Below are positions 22,052 through 31,489 of a DNA stretch of 64,000 nt, in pieces. Location of the stretch: positions 620,001 to 684,000 of the forward strand of contig JAHDVF020000215.1 in NCBI GenBank assembly GCA_022606425.2, written 5' to 3'. The translations under genes were made by a program, and so were the position numbers. The stretch is from Lepidostoma basale (Eukaryota > Arthropoda > Insecta > Trichoptera > Lepidostomatidae). Position 1 is the first letter of the stretch. Each line of letters starts with the position of its first letter. The notes under the pieces were generated by a model. That model was not told the origin of the DNA and did not search any database. It saw nothing but the letters and a program-made list of their open reading frames with translations.

Positions 22052-22212
22052 AAGTCTTCTTCTACGGGCTAGTTCCGTCCACTCATGGACAAAGGCTTCC
22101 CCTCCATTCGCTTCCACGCCACTCTGTCTTGTGCAGACTGCATCCAGGTTAATCCGACACGTCTGTTCAGGTCATCCTTCCACCGTAGTTGCGGTCGCCC
22201 TGCACTTCTCTT
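22052..22212 (-). mobile_element. LINE-D fragment nested in LINE-A
   Basis: The left end CTTCTTCTACGGGC is the 3' end; CTCCATTCGCTTCCACGCCA and TTCCACCGTAGTTGCGGTCG match LINE-D at 48.3 and 53.8 kb. It splits LINE-A between GATAAAGT and ATAGAATGTC, which look like the two halves of a short diverged TSD. Confidence 0.65.
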
Positions 22213-22289
22213 TTATAGAATGTCAAATGCAAATATAAGAAGTGAATGCAGAGCAAATGAAACTGTTAACAACAAAATAATGGAAGGAT

Positions 22290-22440
22290 AATGAGTACGT
22301 ATGAAAACGTCTGTTTTCTAGAAGTTTTATAATATAATAATTTATGCGAATGACATGTTTCGCCTATCTAAAGCATTATCAAATGTAGCGAAAATCAAAC
22401 GCGTTGTTGCTTTTATACATGAGTTAATGGAGCAATGGTA
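22290..22440 (-). repeat. H4 hammerhead-like repeat inserted in LINE-A
   Basis: The - strand reads TTTGATAATGCTTTAGATAG, GCGAAAC, then ATGTCATTCGCATAAA and the shared AAACTTCTAGAAAACAGACG body end. The core carries U at position 3 and A at position 8. Confidence 0.55.
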
Positions 22441-22738
22441 ATAAGGTAATTGACGTGGCTTGACACATGGAAATAATGAATAAATAATATATGTAAACGA
22501 CGTAAAGGGAACAAGATATGTAGGGGAAGACCGAGGAAAACGTAGCACGATCAAATCCATCAAATATTGAACGTCGGACACGTGAGGAGTCGGAAAATTC
22601 GACGAGCATGCATGATACGATGTTAAAAATGTTGTAGAAACGAGAGAAGTATGTCAATAAATGACAGTTTTATGGTCCATTATTTCTGCCTGACCCTTCG
22701 GAGAGTTATGCAGACGGCGTGATGATTAGTTAGTTTTT

Positions 22739-22818
22739 GTACAAACGATTATGAAACACGGAATATTTTATCATAAATTCTCCATTAATTATTCTTGACT
22801 GTTTTCTCTTTCGATAAA
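22739..22818. repeat. Direct repeat, right copy
   Basis: Second copy of the 80-bp repeat at 21883-21962: ACAAACGATTATGAAACACG through CTCTTTCGATAAAA. Confidence 0.7.
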
Positions 22819-23907
22819 ATACTAAATGATAAATTTAATTTCTCAACGGCATAGTTTAACTTACGTCCAAATAGTGTCTGATCTGTCTTGCGCTAGGACT
22901 GGACGCATTCATTTCCTCTGGCATCAGCATGCGTGATGAAGGGCCGATGATCAATCAATACAAATTTATTATCTCTTAATAATCTTAACAATCTTTATTT
23001 GCCGGAAGCCACAACGTTATGAAGCACGAAGCTAATCAATTTGTTTGAGATTATCTTATATGGAAACTCGTTTTGGAACGTTTAATCCAAAGTGCAGCCA
23101 ATTTAGCAGGTAATGTTATTATTTGACGAGCCCATTGAATATTAGATAAATTAAATATTGTATAACATGCCTGTTTATGAAAGTTAAAATATGCATTGAT
23201 CAATCCGTTTACGCTAATTATGAATACAGAATGGTTACAAAGCTAAACAAGAGTGACCCAAAATATGTGTATAATCTAGAAAGCTAAAAATATTGATAAT
23301 TATATTCAAATTGCTATAATAACGTTGGAAAAAAATTAACGATGATTTTAGAGACGGTGATTTAGATGCAAATTTTAATTGATGTTAAATAAATTATGTT
23401 TTATTGCTGTGTTACTTATGCTATAAGTTATTACATTTGATAACGCCCTAGCAAGGCAAAAATAGATAAACTGTATATTTTCTAATTGATATGAATGAAA
23501 ACGCCTATTTTCTAGAAGTTTTATTGTATTTCATAGAAATGACATATACAACGAAGTGTTTTAAATGGTTTTATACCAAGTGTTAAATATTTACATCCAT
23601 TAGTTAGAAAGCATGAAAACCGTTTACTAAGTAAATGGTCCATAAATAAAAACGCATCATCAATTTTAGATCAAGTCTTTTTGACCGTTAGTGTCTTTTT
23701 TTTTATAAAATACAGTCGATTTTGTATGTATCTGAAGCGCACATCTATCAAATTATCTATCATCTATCAAAACGTACATACATTAAGATAATCAAATGAT
23801 TTTACTGAAATCTTTCGATGGAAGTTCATTTTAAATAGTAATTAAATAAAACAATTGATGGTTGAGGTATTCGTTTTGTAAAACTCCATATTAATTTAAT
23901 AATAGTC
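22819..23907. other. No gene; partial H4 and H2 repeat bodies
   Basis: AT-rich. About 23490-23560 has the H4 body (AACGCCTATTTTCTAGAAGT, then GACATATACAACG). About 23785-23860 has the H2 body (AATGATTTTACTGAAATCTT). No coding segment is recognised. Confidence 0.45.
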
Positions 23908-24243
23908 AACACGATTGTTTAGTGGTTTTACTTGGATTTAATTTATGTAAATTGTGACAAATTTGTTTCGCCTTGCGAAGGCATTCTCAAACTGAACCTA
24001 ATCGCCAAACAGTGCGTCCTTATATTGAGTTTAGAAATCTTAAGGGTGGGGGAGAATGTATGTAATGCAAATTTTTGAGTTTTTAAATAAAACGATTAAG
24101 GTGATGAGTCATAAGTATATATACAATTAAATTTCTGTGTATGTTTGGCGATTAGGTTCAGTTTGAGAATGCCCTCGCAAGATGAAACGAATTTGTCACA
24201 ATATAAATTAAATCCAAGTAAAACCACTAAACAATCGTGTTTA
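23908..24243. repeat. Inverted pair of H7 hammerhead-like repeats
   Basis: The arms AACACGATTGTTTAGTGGTT and their complement lie at the two ends. The - strand motif (23951-23995) reads TTGAGAA, T, a GCCTT/AAGGC hairpin, GAAAC, the 10-nt palindrome ACAAATTTGT and GTC. The + strand motif (24160-24205) is a degraded version. Core position 3 is U and position 8 is A, as in H4. Confidence 0.55.
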
Positions 24244-24261
24244 CTATTATTAAAATAAAAC

Positions 24262-24345
24262 GATGTTTTAACTTCCACATTTGTCTTTATTTCAACAGCG
24301 ACCGGTTTCACCAATCTCGCTGGCATCGACTGACTGGTGACAGCA
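24262..24345 (-). repeat. H2 hammerhead-like repeat
   Basis: The - strand reads CAGTCAGTCGATGCCAGCGA, a degraded stem, TGAAACCGGTC and GCTGTTGAAATAAAGACAAA. It abuts the H7 inverted pair, so the two families may be joined as one element here. Confidence 0.5.
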
Positions 24346-24536
24346 CATACATTATTTATTGTTTATTGAAAGAATTTTTCGGTCATGGCTCATCACCACT
24401 GTCAGGTTCTCTTGCTGCAGCTTCTATTCCAATTTTAGCACACCATGTTGTTATTGGGGGCCCATACCTCCTTATTTTGGAGGAATGCTGTGGGCTTGTG
24501 ATGTAAAACTCCATATTAAATAATTAAAAACTATCT

Positions 24537-24772
24537 TACTAACCAACCATCACGCCGTTTCCCCAGAAGTCTTCTCTGTCCAGATATACATCTCGAGATT
24601 CCTCTACGTTCATACAGCTACATCGTAACATACAAACTCGTTGATTTTTCCTACTTCGAATGAAAGCGTTATGCCATGCTCTCCTTGGTCTTCCACAGGT
24701 TTTCTTTCTAATCACACTGCTTGTATTCAACATTTTAACAATTCTTCTCTCTTGAATGTTACCAATATTTGT
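24537..24772 (-). mobile_element. LINE-A 3' fragment
   Basis: CCATCACGCCGTTTCCCCAG is the complement of the LINE-A terminus. The - strand then decodes in pieces to NVEESRD, RSRKNQRVCMLRC and GRPRRAWHNAF. Confidence 0.65.
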
Positions 24773-24809
24773 AGACAAATACTGGATTTAACCCATTGCA
24801 GGTTAATCA

Positions 24810-24919
24810 TTTTTAAGGATTGATTGTATCTCAATAGTGACGAAGATGTAAATTGTTTTTTGGAAACAGAATAAATTTACATCTTCGTCTCTATTGAGAT
24901 ACAATCAATCCTTAAAAAT
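24810..24919. repeat. Inverted repeat of the ACGAAGATGTAAATT family
   Basis: TTTTTAAGGATTGATTGTAT, CTCAATAGTGACGAAGATGT and AAATT at the left are mirrored at the right around a spacer of about 22 bp. The same sequence family recurs at 55855-55975, 56768-56942 and 59095-59480. Confidence 0.65.
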
Positions 24920-25045
24920 TCTTCTCTCGTCCATTTGTTCAATGACATGTTTTGGTTTTCTTAGGCATTATCATAGATGAATTTCCATAAAATATAATAA
25001 AACTTCTAGAAAACAGACGTTTTCATTCGTATTTAATTACATACA
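24920..25045. repeat. H4 repeat fragment
   Basis: Contains GACATGTTTTGGTTTTCTTA, GGCATTATCATAG and the shared AAACTTCTAGAAAACAGACG body. The hammerhead-like core is degraded. Confidence 0.5.
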
Positions 25046-25384
25046 TTATTTTGACAGGTGTAAAAATAATTTTTTCATTTGTTCCAATGACAATTTGAAT
25101 AATTTCTTCAATATTATTTTTAAGTTCTTGCTGGTTAAGTGCCTAATTACAGGTAATTTAAAAAACGGTGGATACGTGTAACATAAATTAAATTAACACA
25201 AAAGTCCGGATCGTCCATGTCAACATGTGCAACATCGAAAAAAACATTATGTGTTTATTACATTATGTGCTTAATTAAAAAAACGGTGGTTTCGTGGAAA
25301 ATAAATTAAATAGACAATAAGTGCACCATCTAAAAAGAACATTTTGTGTTAAATTGAATTGAATAAGTTTATATGAATTGTTTT

Positions 25385-25592
25385 AGATTTATTTTGTGGG
25401 TGTTGGACGATCGAAGTGTGCGCGGGAGATGCCTATTGGTGGCGATGAGGTTCGCAACCCATCACACCGCGTTTCCCGCGGGGCGAAAAGAGAAGGATGG
25501 AGTGCCGCATCAGTAAAAGTGTGACAGTCCATTCTTTCTGCCTACCCTTTCGGGGAGACGGCGTGATGGTTAGTTAGTTAGTTAGTTTACAT
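25385..25592 (+). mobile_element. SINE-L copy, near full length
   Basis: The best + strand copy: GTTGGACGATCGAAGTGTGC, GGCGATGAGGTTCGCAACCC, GGGGCGAAAAGAGAAGGATG, GTGACAGTCCATTCTTTCTG, GGGGAGACGGCGTGATGG, then (TTAG)4. There is no open frame. The last 60 bases match the 3' end of LINE-A, and the front part is unrelated to it. Confidence 0.8.
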
Positions 25593-26062
25593 TATTTTGA
25601 TATTATTGTTTCCTCTCAAATACAACGCTGGTCGTGTACTTTGGTTTGTAACTATGTACTCTTGTATCATATTAATATATGTATGCTATATATTCGTAGT
25701 TATGTGTAAACTGTACAGAACATTATGCGTATACGAACGTATGTTCGTTCACGTACACCACCCGATCGCGTAGCAAAATAATTACTTGTATTTATCCGTG
25801 AAAAACTGCTTTTTATTTCAATAAGAAAATACATTACGCAATATCAAGTACTCCGTAAGTATTATTTTACAAAACGTTTTATAAGAAAGTACACAGTTTT
25901 TCTCTGCTTACAGGTTGTTTGTAAAGAGATAAAATTCTTCGGCTGTTAAATCATGTGTTGTTATTATATAATAATACACAATGTTTTATTAATTCTAAAT
26001 AATTTTAAGGCGTAAATACTGTTGAATTCCATAATGACGATTATTTATGAATTAAAACATTG
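25593..26062. other. No gene seen
   Basis: AT-rich, no recognised features. Confidence 0.4.
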
Positions 26063-26140
26063 TTTTTTAACTACTTCCACTTTTGTCTTTATTTCGATAG
26101 CGACCGGTTTCGTCAGGCTCGCTGGCATCGACAGGTGACA
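26063..26140 (-). repeat. H2 hammerhead-like repeat
   Basis: The - strand reads CTGTCGA, T, GCCAG-CGAG-CCTGAC (one stem change), GAAAC, CGGTC and then GCTATCGAAATAAAGACAAA. Compared with the hammerhead core CUGANGA only position 6 differs. Confidence 0.55.
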
Positions 26141-27164
26141 CTATTGCAAACCGAGTCCTTTATATACATACAGATCAGGGGTGGTAAACATGATTCAACA
26201 CAAAAATAATGTAAATATGAGGCTTCTTGAATACCTGCAATACCAATATTTAAATTCAGTAAATTTTACATAAATATTTGAATAATATTTATAAGATGAA
26301 ACAGAAAATGCTAAAACAGTAAATGTGGTTTTTTTTTCAATCAGATTTACAATAACAATGATTTTAATAATAACGCATGCATTTTGGAAAATATTTTAAT
26401 ATATTTTTTATTAGCAAACACTGTAAAAAAATGTGTTATTGAAAATCGTATTTTCAAAGTTAAATGCAAGGAGTTTACTGTTTTCTTTACTGTTATCTGT
26501 TTCGCCTGGCTTAAAATATCTTTGTCAAGGCAAAACATAATATCCCTTTTAAACTTTCATAAACCAACGATATTCTTTGTATCTTATTTCATAGAGCGTT
26601 TATCACCATAAAACGTTTCAAAACGAGAGGGAATAAAATACAGATGTAAAATTACCAACTATTTCTTAAACAGTAATTGTTTTAAAGGTGACACGTAGAG
26701 TAATACCCGTAGCATAATATCATTTTCAATGTGATGCATAGTTACAGCACTTTAGGAAGTAACGACTAGACATTTTGAAAGATCGTGTTTGTATTGATAA
26801 AATTCTAGAGCCGGCTGACAGGTATGCGGGTAGGAACATATCATTATTTGTTGGGCGATGATTGATAAAGTAAACACTTCCTCTTCCGTTATAAGTTGGT
26901 GGAATGTTTCAACGTAGTTTGACTGCATACTGAGGGAAGTTTCAAAGTTTCTTTGTGATAATGGATACATTAATTCTTAGGGTTTTCTTATTGCTTATTG
27001 ATGGTTGAGATAGTTTTTAAAAACTCCATTATTAATTTATAATAGTAAACACGATTGTTTAATGGTTTTACTTGGATTTAATTTTTGTATTAAATTATAT
27101 AAATAGTGTTTCTTTTTTTTAATATACTAAGAATACAACACTCACTTTATTTAAAAAAAAAAAA
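26141..27164. other. No gene seen
   Basis: AT-rich. About 27047-27085 repeats the AACACGATTGTTTAATGGTT arm of the H7 family. No coding signature. Confidence 0.4.
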
Positions 27165-27212
27165 AATTAAATACCAAAAATATTTCGGACTAACAAGCCC
27201 TTCGTCAGTGAT
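27165..27212 (-). repeat. H8 hammerhead-like motif
   Basis: The - strand reads CTGACGA (perfect CUGANGA), an extra A, GGGC-6-nt loop-GTCC hairpin, GAAA, then the palindrome AAATATTT instead of the usual ending in GUC. LINE-A inserted directly upstream of the box, duplicating CAGTGATATTATA. Confidence 0.5.
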
Positions 27213-27218
27213 ATTATA

Positions 27219-27730
27219 ACTAACTAACTAACTTACCATCACGCCGTCTCCCCGGAGGGGTAGGCAGAAAGAATGGAACGCCACACTGTTCTGTCCTGAC
27301 ATACGTCTCTCGATTCCTCTACATTCATACATCTTGTCATGCACGCACGTCGATTTTTCCGACTCCTCACGTGACCGACATTCAATATTTGATTGATTTG
27401 ATCGTGCCACGTTTTCCTCGGCCTTCCTCTATTTCTAGCTCCGTTCACGCCGTTTACATATACCTTCTGTACCATTCTGTCTTCACTCATTCTTTCCATG
27501 TGTCCAAACCATCTTAATGACCCTTTCCTTATTTTGTTCATAACACTTTCATTCGCACCACATTCACTTCTTATATTTGCATTTGTCACTCTTTCATAAA
27601 CAGATTTGCCACACATTCGTCTTAGAGATCTCATTTCTACTGCATTTATTCTACTTTCATACTTCTTTTGCCAGTTCCATGCTTCACTTCCATACATAAG
27701 GGTCGGCACAAGAACACCATAGAAGAACAC
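27219..27730 (-). mobile_element. LINE-A, 5'-truncated insertion with 13-bp TSD
   Basis: CAGTGATATTATA occurs at 27206-27218 and again at 27731-27743. Between them is a - strand LINE-A 3' end with an open frame of about 160 codons: VLVPTLMYGSEAWNWQKK, RSLRRMCGKSV, RSECGANE, RWFGHMERM, GRPRKTWHDQIN and SAYPSGETA, then a (GTTA)n tail. It is a textbook target-primed reverse-transcription product and probably young. Confidence 0.9.
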
Positions 27731-28189
27731 CAGTGATATTATATAAATATAAATATTTAAAATATTATACAAAAAAATTCAAAAGTGGTCAGTTTTGACA
27801 GATGTTAAAATGGTAAATTTGTCAAAACTGACCACATTTGTAAAAAAAAAAATATGAACGTTTTCAAGGATGCTGCAGCTCGTAGGTCTTATTGAACTCT
27901 CTTAAAATGTTAAAATGTCAAAACTGACCACATTTGTAAAAAAAACTTTGTAAAAGTTACATTACAAAAAAAAATTACATTGTAAAAAAAAATATTAAAA
28001 ATAATCAAACCTTAAAACATAGGTTCTCAACCTTTTTAGATTTTCAACGCCCCCTTATTATGCTTATTTCAAGCTTCAATTGTATATACATATAAGCACA
28101 GGTACACAAACGCCGTTTTTATATGTTTATTAAAACATTCGATATCACACGAGTTTATATAAATCGTTTTGTAAAAATATGTATTTTTA

Positions 28190-28700
28190 TATTATTGGTA
28201 AACTGGTAGAATTACTTACTAACTAACCATCACGCTTTCTGGATAACCAAATGATTTTACTGAAACCTCTTGATGGAAGTTCATTTTAAATATTAATTAA
28301 ATAAAAACATGTTTTTTAACTAATTTCACATTATTTCGACAGCGACCGGTTTCGCCAGGCTCTCTGGCTCACCAGTCTGTCGATGCCAAAAACACATATT
28401 TTTTTAATTATTGGTAAACTAGAATTACTAACTAACTAACCATCACGCTTTCTGGATAACCAAATGATTTTACTGAAATCGCTTGATGGAAGTTCATTTT
28501 AAATAATAATTAAATAAAACCATGTTTTTTAAACTACTTCCACTTTTGTCTTTATTTCGACAGCGACCTGTTAACCAGTCTGTCGATGCCAGCGAGCCTG
28601 GCGAAACCGGTCGATGTCGAAATAAAGACAAAAGTGAAAATAGTTTAAAAAACATCGTCTTATTTAATTATTTTTAAAACGCTTTCGTTTTAATAATTTT
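28190..28700. repeat. H2 tandem dimer followed by an inverted copy
   Basis: Two direct units of about 209 bp (from about 28190 and 28400) share ATTATTGGTAAACT, TTTCTGGATAACCAAATGAT, GGAAGTTCATTTTAAAT and a hammerhead-like segment on the - strand. A third, inverted unit follows. Its + strand core is CTGTCGA at 28580-28586, T, a GCCAG-CGAG-CCTGGC hairpin, GAAAC at 28603-28607 and GTC at 28610-28612. A short LINE-A-like CTAACTAACCATCACGC piece sits in each direct unit. Confidence 0.65.
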
Positions 28701-28710
28701 CATAAAATGA

Positions 28711-28916
28711 AAATGACCGAGGAAAACGTGGCACGATCAAATAAATCAAATATTGAATGTCGGCCATATGAGGAGTCAGAGAAATCGACGCGCGTGCATG
28801 ACACGATGTATGAATGTTGAGGAAGCGAGAGAAATATGTCAAGAAAGAAAAGTGTGTCAGTCCATTCTTTCTGCCTACCCCTTCTGGGAGACGGCGTTAT
28901 GGTTAGTTAGTTAGTT
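28711..28916 (+). mobile_element. LINE-A 3' end fragment
   Basis: Begins at the GACCGAGGAAAACGTGGCAC block (RPRKTWHDQIN) and runs through RSQRNRRACMTRCMNVEEAR to the GACGGCG terminus and (TTAG)3. Confidence 0.75.
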
Positions 28917-29425
28917 TTTTTTTTTTCATTTTAATATTGATTTAATAATTTTGCTAATTTGGCCGAAGTGTATTTGAAAATTTGACCTTTTTCATCATTC
29001 TTATTGTGTGAACTAAATGTATTATATTAATAACAATAATCAACAAAGGTGTCATTCAACCTTCCGGCCGCGATCACGACGACGGACCGGCCGCCTCATG
29101 ACTCGGCCATCACGGCGGTATCATTTGCATTGAAAGCACGACGTGAGCCGACCGTATCACTCGAGAGGGAAGTGTTTTTTGACAAATGACCATCATTGAA
29201 GTTAAATCATTCCATTGCTTGCCAAATATGGATATCGGTTTCTACAATAAAGTAACCTCGGGCTAACTGCGCTGGGTATTAATAATTATTATAATATTTT
29301 ATGCATTCACCGAGTCAGAAGCGTTCAACATTTCGTCTGCCTTAGTTTAATGACAAGTTATTAATACGGACGATAACTTATTTATTGTTCCTTGAACAAT
29401 CGTGTAAAACTCCATATTAGATTCC
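28917..29425. other. No gene; GC-rich patch at 29065-29165
   Basis: AT-rich except for a patch rich in CGGCC and CACGACG motifs (29065-29165). Possible host regulatory sequence; no coding evidence. Confidence 0.35.
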
Positions 29426-29640
29426 TAACTAACCAACTAACCATCACGTCGTCTCCCCGAAAGGGTAGGCAGAAAGAATGGACTGTCACACTTTAACCGA
29501 TGCGGCACTCCATCCTTCTCTTTTCGCCCCGCGGGAAACGCGGTGTGATGGGTTGCGAACCTCATCGCCACCAATAGGCATCTCCCGCGCACACTTTGAT
29601 CGTCGAACAGCCACAAAATATATCTAAAGCAAATAATGTA
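29426..29640 (-). mobile_element. SINE-L copy, near full length
   Basis: The complement of the (GTTA) tail, then CACGTCGTCTCCCCGAAAGG, the GCGGGAAACGCGGTGTGATG block, GGTTGCGAACCTCATCGCCA and a degraded ACACTTTGATCGTCGAAC end. It lies on the - strand. Confidence 0.75.
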
Positions 29641-29699
29641 AAATACAATGATATAAAATAAAATAACAAAATAAAAATAATTTAACAATCATTTAATAA

Positions 29700-29990
29700 C
29701 TTTCCATATTAGATAATAAAAACAAATGAAAACGTCTGTTTTCTAGAAGTTTTATAAATATTTATGGGAACCTTACACACCTTTTTAAGGCTTTGTTAAA
29801 TGTTTATTTGGTAATGCCTAAGGAAACGTATTAATTAAGAATGACAACGTCCGTTTTCTAGAAGATTTATTTCATTTGATGAAAATGACATGTTTCAAAT
29901 TGCTAAGGCATTATCAAATTTGATGAAATCATTTGACACACACATTTGCCTTAGCTAGGTAAAACATGGCATTCCCATAAATATGATGAA
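29700..29990. repeat. H4 repeat fragments
   Basis: Two neighbouring stretches with the AAAACGTCTGTTTTCTAGAA body and degraded GACATGTTTC...AAGGCATTATCAAAT motif on the - strand (about 29885-29922). Confidence 0.5.
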
Positions 29991-30020
29991 CAGGGTCTCT
30001 GATTTGTCTGGGCTGCAAAT

Positions 30021-30269
30021 GAAGACTACAGGGGAAAAACAAGGAATGTCAGTTAAAATTCAAAATGAATGTAATAATGCCATCTAGCGGCATTTGTACG
30101 TATCTATCCACAGTAAAATTTTCATATTCAAAAATCATGTGTGTCATCGACTATGGCCAGATAATCGATTGCTAATTGCTAAGAAATATATAGACTTTGA
30201 TCAGCTTTATTCTCAATTTATTCAAATTAACCTTCTACTGACATTCCTTGTTTTTCCCCTGTAGTCTTC
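30021..30269. mobile_element. 249-bp MITE, copy 2
   Basis: Same length and nearly the same sequence as 2704-2952. Inverted ends GAAGACTACAGGGGAAAAAC; flanked by AAAT on both sides. The matching length and very high identity indicate recent activity or sequence homogenisation. Confidence 0.85.
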
Positions 30270-30296
30270 AAATAAAGCCAACCACATTTCGAGACT

Positions 30297-30475
30297 ATTA
30301 ATATGTATGAAAAAACGATAGTTTTCAAAGAGTTTTATTATAATATTTATGTATGACATGTTTCACCCTTCTAAGGCATTATCAATTTGATAATGCCTTA
30401 GAAGAGCGAAACATGTCATACATAAATATTATAATAAAACTCCTTGAAAACTATCGTTTTTTTCATACATATTAA
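30297..30475. repeat. H4 perfect-type palindrome (head-to-head pair)
   Basis: A 179-bp palindrome centred at 30386, arms about 89 nt with only a few mismatches. Each arm carries a U3/A8-type core (TTGATAA, T, a GCCTT...GGGC-type hairpin weakened on the right arm to GAGC), GAAAC and the ATGTC ending. The centre joins the two cores directly (ATCAATTTGAT). Confidence 0.7.
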
Positions 30476-30610
30476 TAATTTAATATGGAGTTTTACATCG
30501 TTGTTCAAGAAACAATAAATACATTTCGAGACCATTTTGTTTATTACTCCAAATGAAGGCAGCTGGTCAATGTGGATTAAAAACTGTTGTAGTATTTCGA
30601 AAATACTTTA

Positions 30611-30762
30611 ATAACTAACTAACTAACTAACCATCACGCCATCTTCCCAAAGGGGTGTGCAGAAAGAATGGACTATCATATTTAACCGATGCGGCACTCC
30701 ATCCTTATTTTCGCCCCCGCGGGAGACGCGGTGTGAAGGGTTGCGAACCTCATCGCCACTTA
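30611..30762 (-). mobile_element. SINE-L copy, 5'-truncated
   Basis: The complement of (GTTA)5 is followed by CACGCCATCTTCCCAAAGGG, CCGATGCGGCACTCCATCCT and GGTTGCGAACCTCATCGCCA. It is more diverged than the other copies. Confidence 0.65.
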
Positions 30763-31249
30763 ATTGCAAATACAAATGTTTGGAAATATCACGTCACATC
30801 GATAAGTTGCCAAAAATGTTTATAAAATGTGGCGCGTAGCCAGACGAAGGATATTGCGAACCTCTGCGCATATGGTAATGATCGTCTCAGATGAGGTAGG
30901 CGCAACTTTTCTTTGTGGGGTGACGCAACACTGATTATTCTTCGAGAGATTCTTCATCGTACTTTTTATTTTGAAGGATTATCCCCGATTCTGGAAGCGT
31001 CATCAATCATCGAGTCTCAGCGCGAAATAAATAGATTCGGAACGTATACTCTGCTAATTTATATGTATTCATGTATTAAATCACGATGCTTGCTAGTAAA
31101 ATAACAATGGGTACTTTGTAAATTCAAGTTTTCCTGTTTCATGTATCCATCAGAAGAGTATTATGTTGATTTGTGTATTATTTAGAATAAGGCCACACTG
31201 AAGTGCTTTGCTTAGTGATAAACTATAAGTTACGCTTATCTGGAAGATT
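30763..31249. other. No gene seen
   Basis: Two + strand frames of about 60 codons have no family signature. No repeat boundary recognised. Confidence 0.35.
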
Positions 31250-31330
31250 ACGGTTCAAGCCTGGACACGAACCGATTCCTTCTTCATAATAACGTAAAGT
31301 TTTTCTGGTCAGAAAATAAATAATAAATTA
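31250..31330 (+). mobile_element. T2 SINE fragment
   Basis: GGTTCAAGCCTGGACACGAA followed by CGATTCCTTCTTCATAATAA matches the B-box side of the T2 SINE at 5277 and 20510. Confidence 0.5.
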
Positions 31331-31489
31331 TAAAAATTATGTAAATGAACCAGAGTTCAGTATTTTCAGTACTTTCTCTTCAAATATTTATATTTAAACG
31401 TCGAACACTTCGTGAATTATCTCACGTTTTCATTTCGTTTGCTTCTGTTTTAAATTTACGTCCTATGATTCATAAATAAATAACTAACT

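Larger units (their letters stand above)
21968..22735 (+). mobile_element. LINE-A fragment broken by two later insertions
   Basis: LINE-A sequence runs from an ACCGACCCCTATGTTTGGAA block (RPLCLEVEHG) to a C-terminal block with VRSRKIRRACM-like sequence and the GACGGCGTGATG terminus. It is interrupted first by a LINE-D fragment (22052-22212), then by an H4 repeat (about 22290-22440). LINE-A sequence resumes precisely after each one. Confidence 0.7.

Noticed and set aside
28018..28200. hAT-like left end (AGGTTCTCAACCTTTTTAGA)
   Set aside because: No matching right end or 8-bp duplication could be found, so the boundary is unsupported.
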